From: an uncultured Eubacteriales bacterium
GTDB lineage: Bacteria > Bacillota > Clostridia > Christensenellales > Aristaeellaceae
Assembly: GCA_900315675.1 (NCBI GenBank)
Contig: OMZY01000010.1
Span: 62,001-126,000 of the forward strand
DNA length: 64,000 nucleotides
Reading direction: 5' to 3'
The notes below the pieces were generated by a model. That model saw only the letters and a list, made by a program, of their open reading frames with translations. It did not search any database and was not told where the DNA came from. Positions 15,525-23,038 of the stretch are shown here, piece after piece. The translations under genes were made by a program, and so were the position numbers. Position 1 is the stretch's first letter. The number at the start of each line of letters is the position of its first letter.

Positions 15525-16175
15525 TATGGCATACATGAGGCTATTGAAATCCGGCAGGGATTCGGTGAGGCCTTTTTCGATGATCTTCAGGCCGTTGGAG
15601 GCGAGCTCCTTTTCAAAGGTTTCAAAGGAGACCATGCGGCAGGAGGTGCCGGCCACCAGCATTTTACCGGATTCATGGTCCCGCTCCTGGAGCTGGAAGG
15701 CGGTGGAGATATCGCTCTTCAGCTCGGCCTCGCCGTCGCCCATGGTGCAGATCAGGGCCAGGCCGTTTTCCGCCAGGTGATCCCGCACAAAGGCATAGAA
15801 GGCGTTCCGGTCCTCATCCAGGACCAGCATATGAATCACAGCCACGGCATAGATGAAGCCGTATTTGTCCGGATGCTCTCCGCGGACGCAGTCCAGGACG
15901 GCAAAGCCGCCGGAGCGGGCCGGGATATGGGCCTTGCAGTAGGCCACCGCTTCCGGGGAGATGTCCGTAGCCAGGAGGCGGTATCCTTTTTCCAGGACGG
16001 CCTTCGCGTCCCTTCCCTCCCCGCAGCCGATCTCCAGCATGGGCGTTTCGGGATCGGAGATATACTTCCGGATCGTTTCCAGGACAATGGGCGTGCACTG
16101 GCTGCTGGACCAGCTGACCCCTTTTTCGTGGGCGGTCTTATAGCGGTCCTCATAGGCTTCGTAGTATTTCTTCAT
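15513..16175 (-). CDS. SAM-dependent methyltransferase
   Basis: 220 aa. The class I methyltransferase motif I is clear (MLEIGCGEGRDA, residues about 46-57), followed by an acidic strand end (LLATDISPEA) and a later LICTMGDGE segment. Substrate unknown; the N-terminal YYEAYEDRYKTAHEKG pattern is typical of small-molecule methyltransferases in this superfamily. It is a single-gene unit facing a divergent XRE regulator across about 180 bp. Confidence 0.85.
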   Translation of the reverse strand: MKKYYEAYEDRYKTAHEKGVSWSSSQCTPIVLETIRKYISDPETPMLEIGCGEGRDAKAVLEKGYRLLATDISPEAVAYCKAHIPARSGGFAVLDCVRGEHPDKYGFIYAVAVIHMLVLDEDRNAFYAFVRDHLAENGLALICTMGDGEAELKSDISTAFQLQERDHESGKMLVAGTSCRMVSFETFEKELASNGLKIIEKGLTESLPDFNSLMYAIVSA

Positions 16176-16235
16176 CTATCTGCGCTCCTGAAATGAATTT
16201 GATCAAAAGGAAAGTGAAAAGTATTATACCGCAAA

Positions 16236-16266
16236 TGGAACGATAGGGACAGTCCCTATCGTTCCA
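16236..16266. repeat. Dispersed palindrome, type A (perfect copy)
   Basis: 31-bp perfect palindrome around a central A: arms TGGAACGATAGGGAC and GTCCCTATCGTTCCA. Lies between divergent genes. Confidence 0.95.
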
Positions 16267-16355
16267 CCCTCTCAAGCAACGCTTGATTGACTTCAAAACC
16301 GAAACAATTTAGGATAAAGGCGCCGGCAGAAAGCAACCGAAACGGAGGACCCTTT

Positions 16356-17159
16356 ATGTTCAATATCAACGATGTTTCCCGCATGCTCCGGGAAGCACGC
16401 ATTCAAAAGAATCTTACGCAAAACGCCCTGGCGGATCAGATGGGCGTCACCTACCAGGCTGTTTCCAACTGGGAGCGCGGCGCATCCGTGCCGGACATTT
16501 CCAACCTGGCCAGGCTGTGCGAAATTCTGGAGCTGGACCTGTATAAACTGGTCGGCGCTTCCCAGAGCCGGGAGCTGACAGAAGAGCTGCTGGCGAGTCC
16601 GGACAGGCTGGACAGCGCGCCCGTTGACGCCATTGCCGCTGTCGCGCCCATGCTGCCGCCCCGGGAACTGGAAGAGCTGGTACGGGCGAAAAAGGCGGAT
16701 ATCCGTAATCTGAGTACGCTCACACAGATCGCCCCGTTCATTGACGCGGCGCTGGCGGAGGAAATCGGCGCGGAGCTCACCCCCGCGCACATTGCGGACG
16801 TCCTCGGAATGTCTCCTTTTGTCTCACCTGAGCTGTGCGCAAAATGGGTGGAGCGGTTGGAGCAGCAGGGTGATTTTGAGCTGGACACTGGCCTGTTATC
16901 CGCGCTGGGACCTTTCCTGCCGCAGGAAAGGATGGACCGGCTTTCTGAACGGGTGGTCCCGGAGAACCTGGTCATCCTCAACAGCGTCGCGCCCTTCCTT
17001 TCGCAGGACGCCCTGTGCCGCATGGCCGACCGTCTGGAACAGATCACGCTGGAGGATTATCTCCTGGGCGTGCAGTGCCTGATGCCGTTCCTGGGCACGG
17101 AGGAAATGGAAAAGCTGCACGGAAAAATCAGGGACAGCAAAAAAGACGCCGGAGAATGA
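16356..17159 (+). CDS. XRE-family regulator with C-terminal helical repeats
   Basis: 267 aa from the ATG at 16356 (GGAGGACCCTTT upstream). Residues 1-65 are an XRE helix-turn-helix (LTQNALADQMGVTYQAVSNWERG). The rest is a series of about five units of 35-40 residues that repeat an APFL/SPF-type core (VAPMLPPRELEEL, IAPFIDAALAEEI, MSPFVSPELCAKW, LGPFLPQERMDRL, VAPFLSQDALCRM). This suggests an alpha-solenoid for protein or ligand binding. The stop codon lies inside a bidirectional terminator. Confidence 0.85.
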   Translation: MFNINDVSRMLREARIQKNLTQNALADQMGVTYQAVSNWERGASVPDISNLARLCEILELDLYKLVGASQSRELTEELLASPDRLDSAPVDAIAAVAPMLPPRELEELVRAKKADIRNLSTLTQIAPFIDAALAEEIGAELTPAHIADVLGMSPFVSPELCAKWVERLEQQGDFELDTGLLSALGPFLPQERMDRLSERVVPENLVILNSVAPFLSQDALCRMADRLEQITLEDYLLGVQCLMPFLGTEEMEKLHGKIRDSKKDAGE

Positions 17160-17174
17160 TCTCCGGCGTCTTTT
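17141..17174. terminator. Bidirectional terminator
   Basis: 15-bp perfect stem (AAAAGACGCCGGAGA / TCTCCGGCGTCTTTT) with an ATGA loop, between the convergent XRE and lipoprotein genes. It contains the XRE stop codon. Confidence 0.9.
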
Positions 17175-17186
17175 GTCCCGTACAGA

Positions 17187-17606
17187 TTATTTCCCGGGCT
17201 CGGAAATTTTGAACTCGAGGCTGCCGTTCTCGGTCACCATGGTGATGGTGCCGGTCGTCTGGCCGATGTGCGCGGACAGGTTGTTGCCGCCTTCCACCGT
17301 GAAGGAGAACATCACGTCAGCGCCGTTGTTTTCCAGCATGGCGGGCAGTTCAATCCCAACGGACTGGCCGTCCGGCAGGCCGCCTTCGCCGGGCTTGGAG
17401 ACCACTTTGTTCTCGCTGCGGTTGTCGGACAGGACGATTTCGGTCACGTTCTTGCCGGTGTTGTTCACGACTGTGTAGGAAACTTTGCCGTTTTCATAGG
17501 CAGGTTCTTCCTTCTTCGCGCAGGAGCCGCATACGATCGCGACGGCGGCGAGTACCAGGACCAGGGCTGTAATCACAATTGTTTTCTTTACATTTACTTT
17601 CTTCAT
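17187..17606 (-). CDS. Small lipoprotein of unknown function
   Basis: 139 aa from the ATG at 17606 (GAGAGGAACCCATT upstream). An N-terminal hydrophobic segment (TIVITALVLVLAAVAIVCG) leads to a lipobox-like CGSC at residues about 27-30, so the protein is probably lipidated and exported. The rest is a small beta-rich domain (YTVVNNTGKNVTEIVLSDN) of unknown family. Confidence 0.75.
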   Translation of the reverse strand: MKKVNVKKTIVITALVLVLAAVAIVCGSCAKKEEPAYENGKVSYTVVNNTGKNVTEIVLSDNRSENKVVSKPGEGGLPDGQSVGIELPAMLENNGADVMFSFTVEGGNNLSAHIGQTTGTITMVTENGSLEFKISEPGK

Positions 17607-17723
17607 AATGGGTTCCTCTCCTCTCAAAAGCTGCACTGCTTTTCTTGCATCGTGCTTATTTCATTTACGCTATTTGTTACGCAGCTCCCGATCCGGGGGA
17701 CAGCAGAATTTTCAAAAAAAAAA

Positions 17724-17757
17724 GGGAACGATAGGGACAATCCTCCCTGTCGTTCCC
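17724..17757. repeat. Dispersed palindrome, type A (longer loop)
   Basis: Arms GGGAACGATAGGGA and TCCCTGTCGTTCCC around a slightly enlarged centre. Lies downstream of the LeuD-like gene and upstream of the lipoprotein gene on the minus strand. Confidence 0.85.
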
Positions 17758-17770
17758 CGGCAGATGTTCG

Positions 17771-18280
17771 TCAGTTCTTTTCAGCTCCAAACCGTTTCCG
17801 CATCAGCGGTTTTATGCCGCCGGCTTCCAGAATCAGCATCGCCTGTTCGCCCAGCTGTTCGCAGGGATAGCTCTCTCCCGTCTCCTGCACGGTCACTGTG
17901 CCGGCGTCCAGGTCAAGCGTCAGCGTCTGCCCTGCGTTCACATGTCGGCTGATTCCCTTGCATATCACCGGCAGCAGGCCGAGGTTTACGGCGTTACGGA
18001 AAAAGATCCGGGCAAAGGAATCCGCCAGCACCGCTTTCGCTCCCATGGCGAGCAGGGCAATGGGCGCATGTTCACGGCTGGAACCGCAGCCGAAATTACG
18101 TCCCGCAACAACAATCCCGCCTGCCGGGAAAGCCGGGGCAATTTCCTTGCTGACGCCTTCAAGGCAATGGCTTCCGATTTCTTTCGGATCCGTCAGTGCC
18201 AGATAACATCCCGGATAAATCTGATCGGTATCTATGTTGTCGCCGACAACAATCACTTTGCCTGTCAGTTTCTTTTCCAT
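17771..18280 (-). CDS. leuD: LeuD-family dehydratase small subunit
   Basis: 169 aa from the ATG at 18280 (AAGGAGGATAAAAACA upstream). Typical small-subunit motifs are present: GDNIDTDQIYPG near the N-terminus and AGRNFGCGSSREHAP (residues about 56-70), the substrate-recognition loop of the aconitase swivel domain. It pairs with the LeuC-family gene upstream. The family includes isopropylmalate, homoaconitate, citraconate and 2,3-dimethylmalate dehydratases. No leuA or leuB is nearby and the pair is controlled by a GntR protein, so a catabolic role is as likely as leucine synthesis. Confidence 0.88.
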   Translation of the reverse strand: MEKKLTGKVIVVGDNIDTDQIYPGCYLALTDPKEIGSHCLEGVSKEIAPAFPAGGIVVAGRNFGCGSSREHAPIALLAMGAKAVLADSFARIFFRNAVNLGLLPVICKGISRHVNAGQTLTLDLDAGTVTVQETGESYPCEQLGEQAMLILEAGGIKPLMRKRFGAEKN

Positions 18281-18297
18281 TGTTTTTATCCTCCTTC

Positions 18298-19557
18298 TCA
18301 CAGATACGGCCGGGGATCAGTAATTCTGCCGTTCAGCATGCTTGCCGCCACCGTAGCCGGGGACGCCAGGTAAAGGCTGGCTTCCTTGGAGCCCATCCGT
18401 CCGGGGAAATTGCGGTTGGTGCTGGTAATACAGACTTCACCGGGAGCCAGGATTCCCTCATGAACTCCCAGGCAGGCTGCGCATCCGGGGGCGCTGATTG
18501 TGGCGCCCGCAGCTATCAGATCCTGGATATATCCCTTGCTGATGCACTCGCTCAGCACTTCATTGGAAGCGGGAACAATGATCAGCCGGGTGTACGGCGC
18601 GATATGCTTCCCCTTCAGGATTCCGGCGGCAGCCGCAATATCCTCCGTCCTGCCGCCGGTGCAGGAACCGATATAGCCCTGATCCAGTTTTACTTCCTGC
18701 GCGGCGATCACCTCGCAGAGCGGATGGACGTTTTCCACGCTGTGGGGACAGGCCAGTTCCGGTTCCAGCCCGGACACGTCAAAGATATAGGATTCCGCGT
18801 ATTCATAGCCCGGATCCGTGTACTGCACTTCAAACGGACGGACCGCCCGGGCCTTCACATAATTCAGCACATCCTCATTGGGCTGCATGTATGCGGTTTT
18901 TGCGCCCATTTCCACCGCCATATTGCAGATCACCATACGGCCTGCCACGTTCAGGTTCTCCACATAGCTGCCTGTGAAATCGATAGCCTTGTAGACAGCT
19001 CCGTCCGCGCGGATTTTCCCCAGCACGGCGAGAATCACATCCTTGGGATAAACCCCTTTGGGCGCGGCGCCCTCCAGCCGGACCTCAATGATCTCCGGAA
19101 CCCGGAACCAGAGTTCGCCGGTCATCAGGATGGTCGCCATATCCGTTGCGCCGCAGCCGGTCCCCATCGCTCCGAAGGCGCCGTGGGTCGTGGTATGGGA
19201 ATCCGTCGCGACGACAATCATCCCGGGATAAATGACGCCGGCTTCCGGCATCACCTGGTGACAAACCCCGCAGTTGGTATCAAAGTGAAAACGAAGATCA
19301 TTCTTTTTTGCGAATTCCCGCATTTCCCTGTGATTGGAAGCGCTCTTCACATCCGGGCAGGGAGCATAGTGATCAAACACAAACGCGCAGCGTTCCCGGT
19401 CCCAGACCTTTTCCCCGCCCATTTCATAAAACGAATAGACGGTCTGGAGATAAAGATCGTTGATCTCCGCAAAATCGACCTTTGCAGTAACGATCTCACC
19501 CGTTCTGACGCTTTCTTTCCCACTGTTCCGGGCCAGGATTTTCTCGATAGCGTGCAT
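18298..19557 (-). CDS. leuC: LeuC-family dehydratase large subunit (4Fe-4S)
   Basis: 419 aa from the ATG at 19557 (GGAGGGATAAGA upstream). The three iron-sulfur ligands of the aconitase superfamily are visible as Cys299 (GSCTGG), Cys359 and Cys362 (PGCAACLG). TDSHTTTHGAFG and the archaeal/HacA-like overall length indicate the short LeuC2/homoaconitase branch. It hydrates and dehydrates a malate-type C4-C6 acid; the exact substrate is not determined here. The small subunit follows after 17 bp. The promoter overlaps an operator shared with the divergent GntR gene. Confidence 0.9.
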   Translation of the reverse strand: MHAIEKILARNSGKESVRTGEIVTAKVDFAEINDLYLQTVYSFYEMGGEKVWDRERCAFVFDHYAPCPDVKSASNHREMREFAKKNDLRFHFDTNCGVCHQVMPEAGVIYPGMIVVATDSHTTTHGAFGAMGTGCGATDMATILMTGELWFRVPEIIEVRLEGAAPKGVYPKDVILAVLGKIRADGAVYKAIDFTGSYVENLNVAGRMVICNMAVEMGAKTAYMQPNEDVLNYVKARAVRPFEVQYTDPGYEYAESYIFDVSGLEPELACPHSVENVHPLCEVIAAQEVKLDQGYIGSCTGGRTEDIAAAAGILKGKHIAPYTRLIIVPASNEVLSECISKGYIQDLIAAGATISAPGCAACLGVHEGILAPGEVCITSTNRNFPGRMGSKEASLYLASPATVAASMLNGRITDPRPYL

Positions 19558-19593
19558 TCTTATCCCTCCTGCTGGCTTTATGATCTTTTTCGT

Positions 19594-19622
19594 ATATCGT
19601 ATATCGTATACGATTTTGTCAA
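19594..19622 (-). promoter_or_regulatory. Promoter of the leuCD-like operon with GntR operator
   Basis: On the minus strand TTGACA (19617-19622) is followed by an AT-rich -10 region (GATATA or CGATAT at 17-18 bp). The palindrome ATCGTATACGAT at 19603-19614, preceded by further ATATCGT repeats, lies inside the spacer. The same 12-mer sits at the GntR promoter. Binding here would block RNA polymerase. Confidence 0.75.
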
Positions 19623-19705
19623 ACAAAGAATATCATACGACCCGCTTTTCTGTCAATTGTTTATTTCAAATCTTTTGATTTTATTGCATTTTCCCCGTTC
19701 TTCCC

Positions 19706-19757
19706 TTGCTGAAAGGGCAGAAAAGCGATATAATCATTTCAGAATATCGTATACGAT
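19706..19757 (+). promoter_or_regulatory. Promoter and operator of the GntR gene
   Basis: TTGCTG (19706-19711) and TATAAT (19729-19734) with a 17-bp spacer. The palindrome ATCGTATACGAT (19746-19757) lies just past the expected start site and 15 bp before the GntR ATG. This is a simple autorepression layout. Confidence 0.8.
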
Positions 19758-19771
19758 TATCAGGAGGAACG

Positions 19772-20416
19772 ATGAATCAGTTAGCGATGCTGCCTGCCCG
19801 CGTACGGATTGCTTCTGAATTAAGGAAGGCAATTTACGCCGGTGAATATAAAAGCGGGGATGAACTGAGCCTGACAGATGTGGCAAATCAGCTGGGAATC
19901 AGCCGTACGCCTGTCCGGGAAGCTTTTCAGGAGCTGGAAGGAGAAGGGCTGATTACACTCCGTATGAACAGAGGGGCTGTGGTCAATCAAATAGACCGGA
20001 AGTTTATCCAGGATATTTTTGAAATGCGGAAGCTGCTGGAGGCGGAGGCCGCGGCCCGCGCCGCCAAAAACGGCATGGAAACAGAGCGGCTGCTGGAACG
20101 TTTATACGATCTGCGCGATCACATTGCGGAAATCAGCAGAGATACCTATGAAACGCTGAACCAGGATATTCATACCGCGATCTGGAAGGCGGCAGACAAC
20201 CATCAGCTGCAGAAATATCTTCTGGAAATGTGGAACGGTCCCAGCGTGACCGGCGCCCCGGATAACGTGCTGGAACACTACCGGTCTTCTACTTTTGAGC
20301 ACATTTCAATTCTTCAGTTCATCCGGGACGGAATGGCGGCTGCGGCACAGCAGGCCATGGAACTTCATATTACACGCAGCATGAAAAACATACTCAGTCT
20401 TTATCCGGAAGAATAA
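19772..20416 (+). CDS. GntR-family regulator, FadR/FCD subfamily
   Basis: 214 aa from the ATG at 19772 (CAGGAGGAACG upstream). The winged helix-turn-helix spans residues about 5-70 (SLTDVANQLGISRTPVREAFQELEGEGL). The all-helical FCD ligand domain follows (FEMRKLLEAEAAARAA, then ALNQDIHTAIWKAADN and a late histidine). FCD regulators usually bind small organic acids. Divergence from leuCD and the shared ATCGTATACGAT sites strongly suggest it represses both itself and that operon, with the substrate as inducer. Confidence 0.92.
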   Translation: MNQLAMLPARVRIASELRKAIYAGEYKSGDELSLTDVANQLGISRTPVREAFQELEGEGLITLRMNRGAVVNQIDRKFIQDIFEMRKLLEAEAAARAAKNGMETERLLERLYDLRDHIAEISRDTYETLNQDIHTAIWKAADNHQLQKYLLEMWNGPSVTGAPDNVLEHYRSSTFEHISILQFIRDGMAAAAQQAMELHITRSMKNILSLYPEE

Positions 20417-20428
20417 AAACGGAAAAAT

Positions 20429-20465
20429 GAGAACGGAGGGGCGAAAAAAAACGCCCTCCGTTCTC
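20429..20465. repeat. Dispersed palindrome, type B, with A-rich loop
   Basis: Arms GAGAACGGAGGGGCG and CGCCCTCCGTTCTC around an A8 loop, just past the GntR stop. It may also act as a terminator on either strand. Confidence 0.85.
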
Positions 20466-20497
20466 CTGGTTTTCCGAAAAAAATGTGGAAACAGGTC

Positions 20498-20526
20498 TTG
20501 ACCTTACACTTAAGGATAATGATACC
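20498..20526 (+). promoter_or_regulatory. MerR-type promoter/operator
   Basis: TTGACC (20498-20503) overlaps the inverted repeat CCTTA-CACT-TAAGG (20502-20515), the arrangement used by MerR regulators in over-long spacers. A -10 (GATACC or nearby) is less clear. The MerR ATG follows at 20549. Confidence 0.6.
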
Positions 20527-20548
20527 GTGGTGCCGAGGAGGATGAGAT

Positions 20549-21427
20549 ATGATCACGATTCAGGGATTCGCAAAGCTTTGCGGCTGCACCACACAGACGC
20601 TGCGGTACTATGACCGGACCGGCATCCTGAAGCCGGCAAGGGTGGATGAATGGACCGGATACAGGTACTATGAAGAAGAACAGGCCCTGCAGTTTGTAAA
20701 GATCAAAAACCTGCAGCAGGCGGATTTCTCCATAGAGGAAATCAGGGATCTTCTTCCCGGAGATGACGATCTCCTGGCGGCGGCGCTTGACCGGAAAATC
20801 CGGGAGCAGCGGGAGAAGCTGGAGCGGATGGAGAAAATACACAGATCATATCTCCGTGAGAAGATGGATATTCAGAATGTGATCACCCTGCTGGGCCGTT
20901 TTATGGAAGGCCAGATCAACAATCCCGGCCTGTGGAAGGAATTCGGGCTGGAGGGCGAAAAGGACGCGGAACTCCGCGCCCGGGCGCAGGATACGCTGGT
21001 CAGCTGGCTGGCGGATCTCAGGGACGCCAGTGCTGAACTGGACCAGCAGATGGACCGCCAGGTGGTGGACGAAATCATGAAAATGCTGGAGGACGGCAAC
21101 TCCGAGGGGAAAAACCTGGTTTTCTCAAAGGACGCTGAAGAAAACGGCGCCGGAAACCCGATTCCCGCGGACGCGCAGCAGGTCTTTGAGCGTAGCGGAT
21201 GGCAGCACGTGAGCGAATGGATCCGGGATCTGCCGGAAATGTGCGGCGGAAAACAGGACTATTTCCTGTTCCGTGTCCGGGAAGACAGCCCGGTTGCCGC
21301 GGCGGGATTCCCCACCGTGCTGCTGGCCGTGATGGACGCCCTGTACGGCGCGGCCCAGGGCGGCATCACCTGCAAAGTGGAGCGGAGCGACGACGGAGCC
21401 AACCATTTCGCCCTGCTGGAAAAGTAA
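20549..21427 (+). CDS. MerR-family regulator with GyrI-like effector region
   Basis: 292 aa with GAGGAGG upstream. The N-terminal winged helix (GFAKLCGCTTQTLRYYDRTG, WTGYRYY) and the long coiled-coil dimerisation helix (LDRKIREQREKLERMEKIHRSYL) are typical. The C-terminal 150 residues are an effector domain of no certain family, with no cysteine-rich metal site, so a drug- or small-molecule-sensing MerR is more likely than a metal sensor. The gene has its own MerR-type operator and ends just before two dispersed palindromes. Confidence 0.9.
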   Translation: MITIQGFAKLCGCTTQTLRYYDRTGILKPARVDEWTGYRYYEEEQALQFVKIKNLQQADFSIEEIRDLLPGDDDLLAAALDRKIREQREKLERMEKIHRSYLREKMDIQNVITLLGRFMEGQINNPGLWKEFGLEGEKDAELRARAQDTLVSWLADLRDASAELDQQMDRQVVDEIMKMLEDGNSEGKNLVFSKDAEENGAGNPIPADAQQVFERSGWQHVSEWIRDLPEMCGGKQDYFLFRVREDSPVAAAGFPTVLLAVMDALYGAAQGGITCKVERSDDGANHFALLEK

Positions 21428-21440
21428 AAGCGGACGCCGG

Positions 21441-21469
21441 GGAACGATAGGGACAGTCCCTATCGTTCC
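21441..21469. repeat. Dispersed palindrome, type A, upstream of RAYT (copy 1)
   Basis: 29-bp perfect palindrome GGAACGATAGGGAC-A-GTCCCTATCGTTCC followed by TTTTT. Forms a doublet with the copy at 21485, separated by 15 bp. Confidence 0.95.
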
Positions 21470-21484
21470 TTTTTCAAAGCTGTT

Positions 21485-21515
21485 GGGAACGAAAGGGACA
21501 GTCCCTATCGTTCCC
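21485..21515. repeat. Dispersed palindrome, type A, upstream of RAYT (copy 2)
   Basis: Near-perfect palindrome with arms GGGAACGAAAGGGAC and GTCCCTATCGTTCCC. It ends about 40 bp before the RAYT start, giving a REP-doublet (REPIN-like) arrangement with copy 1. Confidence 0.93.
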
Positions 21516-21556
21516 TTTCTATCTCATATATGCTATAGTAACCGTGGGTGATGAAT

Positions 21557-22411
21557 ATGCCGAGAACAGCAAGAAAAACCAGTATGTCCAATATCTATCA
21601 TGTCATGTTGCGCGGAATCAACAGACAAAACATTTTTGAAGAAGATGAGGACCGGCTGTGTTTCATGAATATCCTGGGACAATGCAAAAAGATCTCAGGA
21701 TTCAGACTCTATGCTTTTGTTCTGATGTCCAATCATGTTCATCTCCTGATCGAACCGGCAGACGAATCACTGGACATGATTTTCAGAAGAATAGGCACAC
21801 GCTATGCCGGCTGGTACAACCACAAGTATCAACGGATTGGACACCTGTTTCAGGATCGTTTCAGGAGTGAAAATGTTGAAACTGGCCTGTATTTCATGGC
21901 TGTATTGCGCTACATTATTCAAAACCCGATGAAAGCAGGAATCGAAAGCCGTCCGGGCAGTTATCGCTGGAGCAGTTTCCTGGCTTATGAGCATGGAAAA
22001 GGCACTGTAACAGACACACAATACGCATTGGATCTCTTTGGCGGAAGACAGGAGCTGGTTGATTTTCTCAATCAGAAGGATGATGATGACACCGTCATGG
22101 ATGAAGCCAGCTGTGACAGGCGTCTGAAGAATGATCTTGCGAAAGAAAAGATGTCCAGGATTACACATTGTTCATCAGTTTCAGAATTTCAGCAGCTGGA
22201 TTCACTTCTCCAAAAAGAGCATGCAAGGAAAATGTACCGTGAAGGACTTTCATTGGGCCAGATATCAAGACTGACAGGAATGCCCAAAACAACAGTTTAT
22301 AAAGCCGTAAAGGTTCCCGATCGTCAGACCGATGCCGCAGAAGAAATGCAGCTTCATGAACCTGGACCGGATCTCGCACTATACTGTATGGATCCGGACA
22401 CGATCTGGTGA
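21557..22411 (+). mobile_element. RAYT: REP-associated tyrosine transposase (Y1/HUH)
   Basis: 284 aa from the ATG at 21557, chosen because members begin MPR...; an ATG two codons earlier is possible and no strong ribosome binding site exists. The Y1 transposase core is complete: YHVMLRG (H15), the HUH pair in NHVHLL (H60, H62) and the catalytic Tyr119 in LRYIIQNPMKAG. A C-terminal extension with a helix-turn-helix (LSLGQISRLTGMPKTTVYKAV, about 230-250) is common in one RAYT branch. Known RAYTs cut single-stranded REP hairpins and spread them. Two palindromes precede the gene and one follows directly, and the family recurs through the window, so this enzyme is the likely mobiliser. Confidence 0.93.
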
Positions 22412-22420
22412 ATACCAAAA

Positions 22421-22451
22421 GGGAACGATAGGGACAGTCCCTATCGTTCCC
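22421..22451. repeat. Dispersed palindrome, type A, downstream of RAYT
   Basis: 31-bp perfect palindrome with arms GGGAACGATAGGGAC and GTCCCTATCGTTCCC, 9 bp past the RAYT stop. Confidence 0.95.
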
Positions 22452-22507
22452 CCGGAGCGGGTATCGTGGATTATCTTTTGAAATAATGCACGGTGAGGGA
22501 TTATGGA

Positions 22508-22897
22508 ATGACATACGAATACAATGGAAAAGTATCTGCAAGAGCCCTGGCGGATTTACGTGAGTCTGTAGGCTGGAACAGACTGGAAAGCGAGTACGGG
22601 AGCCCGGATATGACGTCGTATTTCCATATTGCAGTTTATGAAAACCAGGAAATGGTTGGATACATAGACTGCGTTTCAAACGGCGTAACAGACGCCTATA
22701 TCCAGGATCTGATGGTTCATCCCGCTTATCAGGGCAGGGGCATTGGTACAGAACTGATGAATAAAATGATTTCTCATTTGAAGGATAAGCGCATTTATAT
22801 GATTTCGGTCGTTTATGAAGAAAACCTGAAGCCATTTTATGAACGTTTTGGCTTTTCCAATATGCTATGCGGGCAGATGGAAACATATCATGGATAG
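22508..22897 (+). CDS. GNAT acetyltransferase
   Basis: 129 aa from the ATG at 22508. The acetyl-CoA motif is clear (VHPAYQGRGIGTELM, residues about 76-90), preceded by the strand IQDLMV and followed by NLKPFYERFGF. Substrate unknown. It is a short single-gene unit between two dispersed palindromes. Confidence 0.85.
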   Translation: MTYEYNGKVSARALADLRESVGWNRLESEYGSPDMTSYFHIAVYENQEMVGYIDCVSNGVTDAYIQDLMVHPAYQGRGIGTELMNKMISHLKDKRIYMISVVYEENLKPFYERFGFSNMLCGQMETYHG

Positions 22898-22910
22898 GAG
22901 AAAAAAGCTC

Positions 22911-23038
22911 GGAACGACAGGGACACTCCCTGTCGTTCCATTTTTATTCTTTCCCCTTGATGATACGGGTGGTAGGAACGATAGGGACAGTCCCTGTCGT
23001 TCCATTTTTATTCTTCCCCTTTGATGATACGGGTGGTA
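22911..23038. repeat. Tandem 64-bp duplication carrying two type A palindromes
   Basis: Two units, 22911-22974 and 22975-23038, each consist of a 29-bp palindrome plus 35 bp starting ATTTTTATTCTT and ending ATGATACGGGTGGTA. The 35-bp part of the second unit is the 3' end of the minus-strand XRE gene; the first unit is a slightly diverged duplicate of it. The second palindrome is thus flanked by 35-bp direct repeats. Confidence 0.92.

Noticed and set aside
18196-19818. 540-residue open frame on the + strand across leuCD
   Set aside because: It is antisense to two clearly conserved genes with iron-sulfur motifs and ribosome binding sites. A shadow of high-GC codons.
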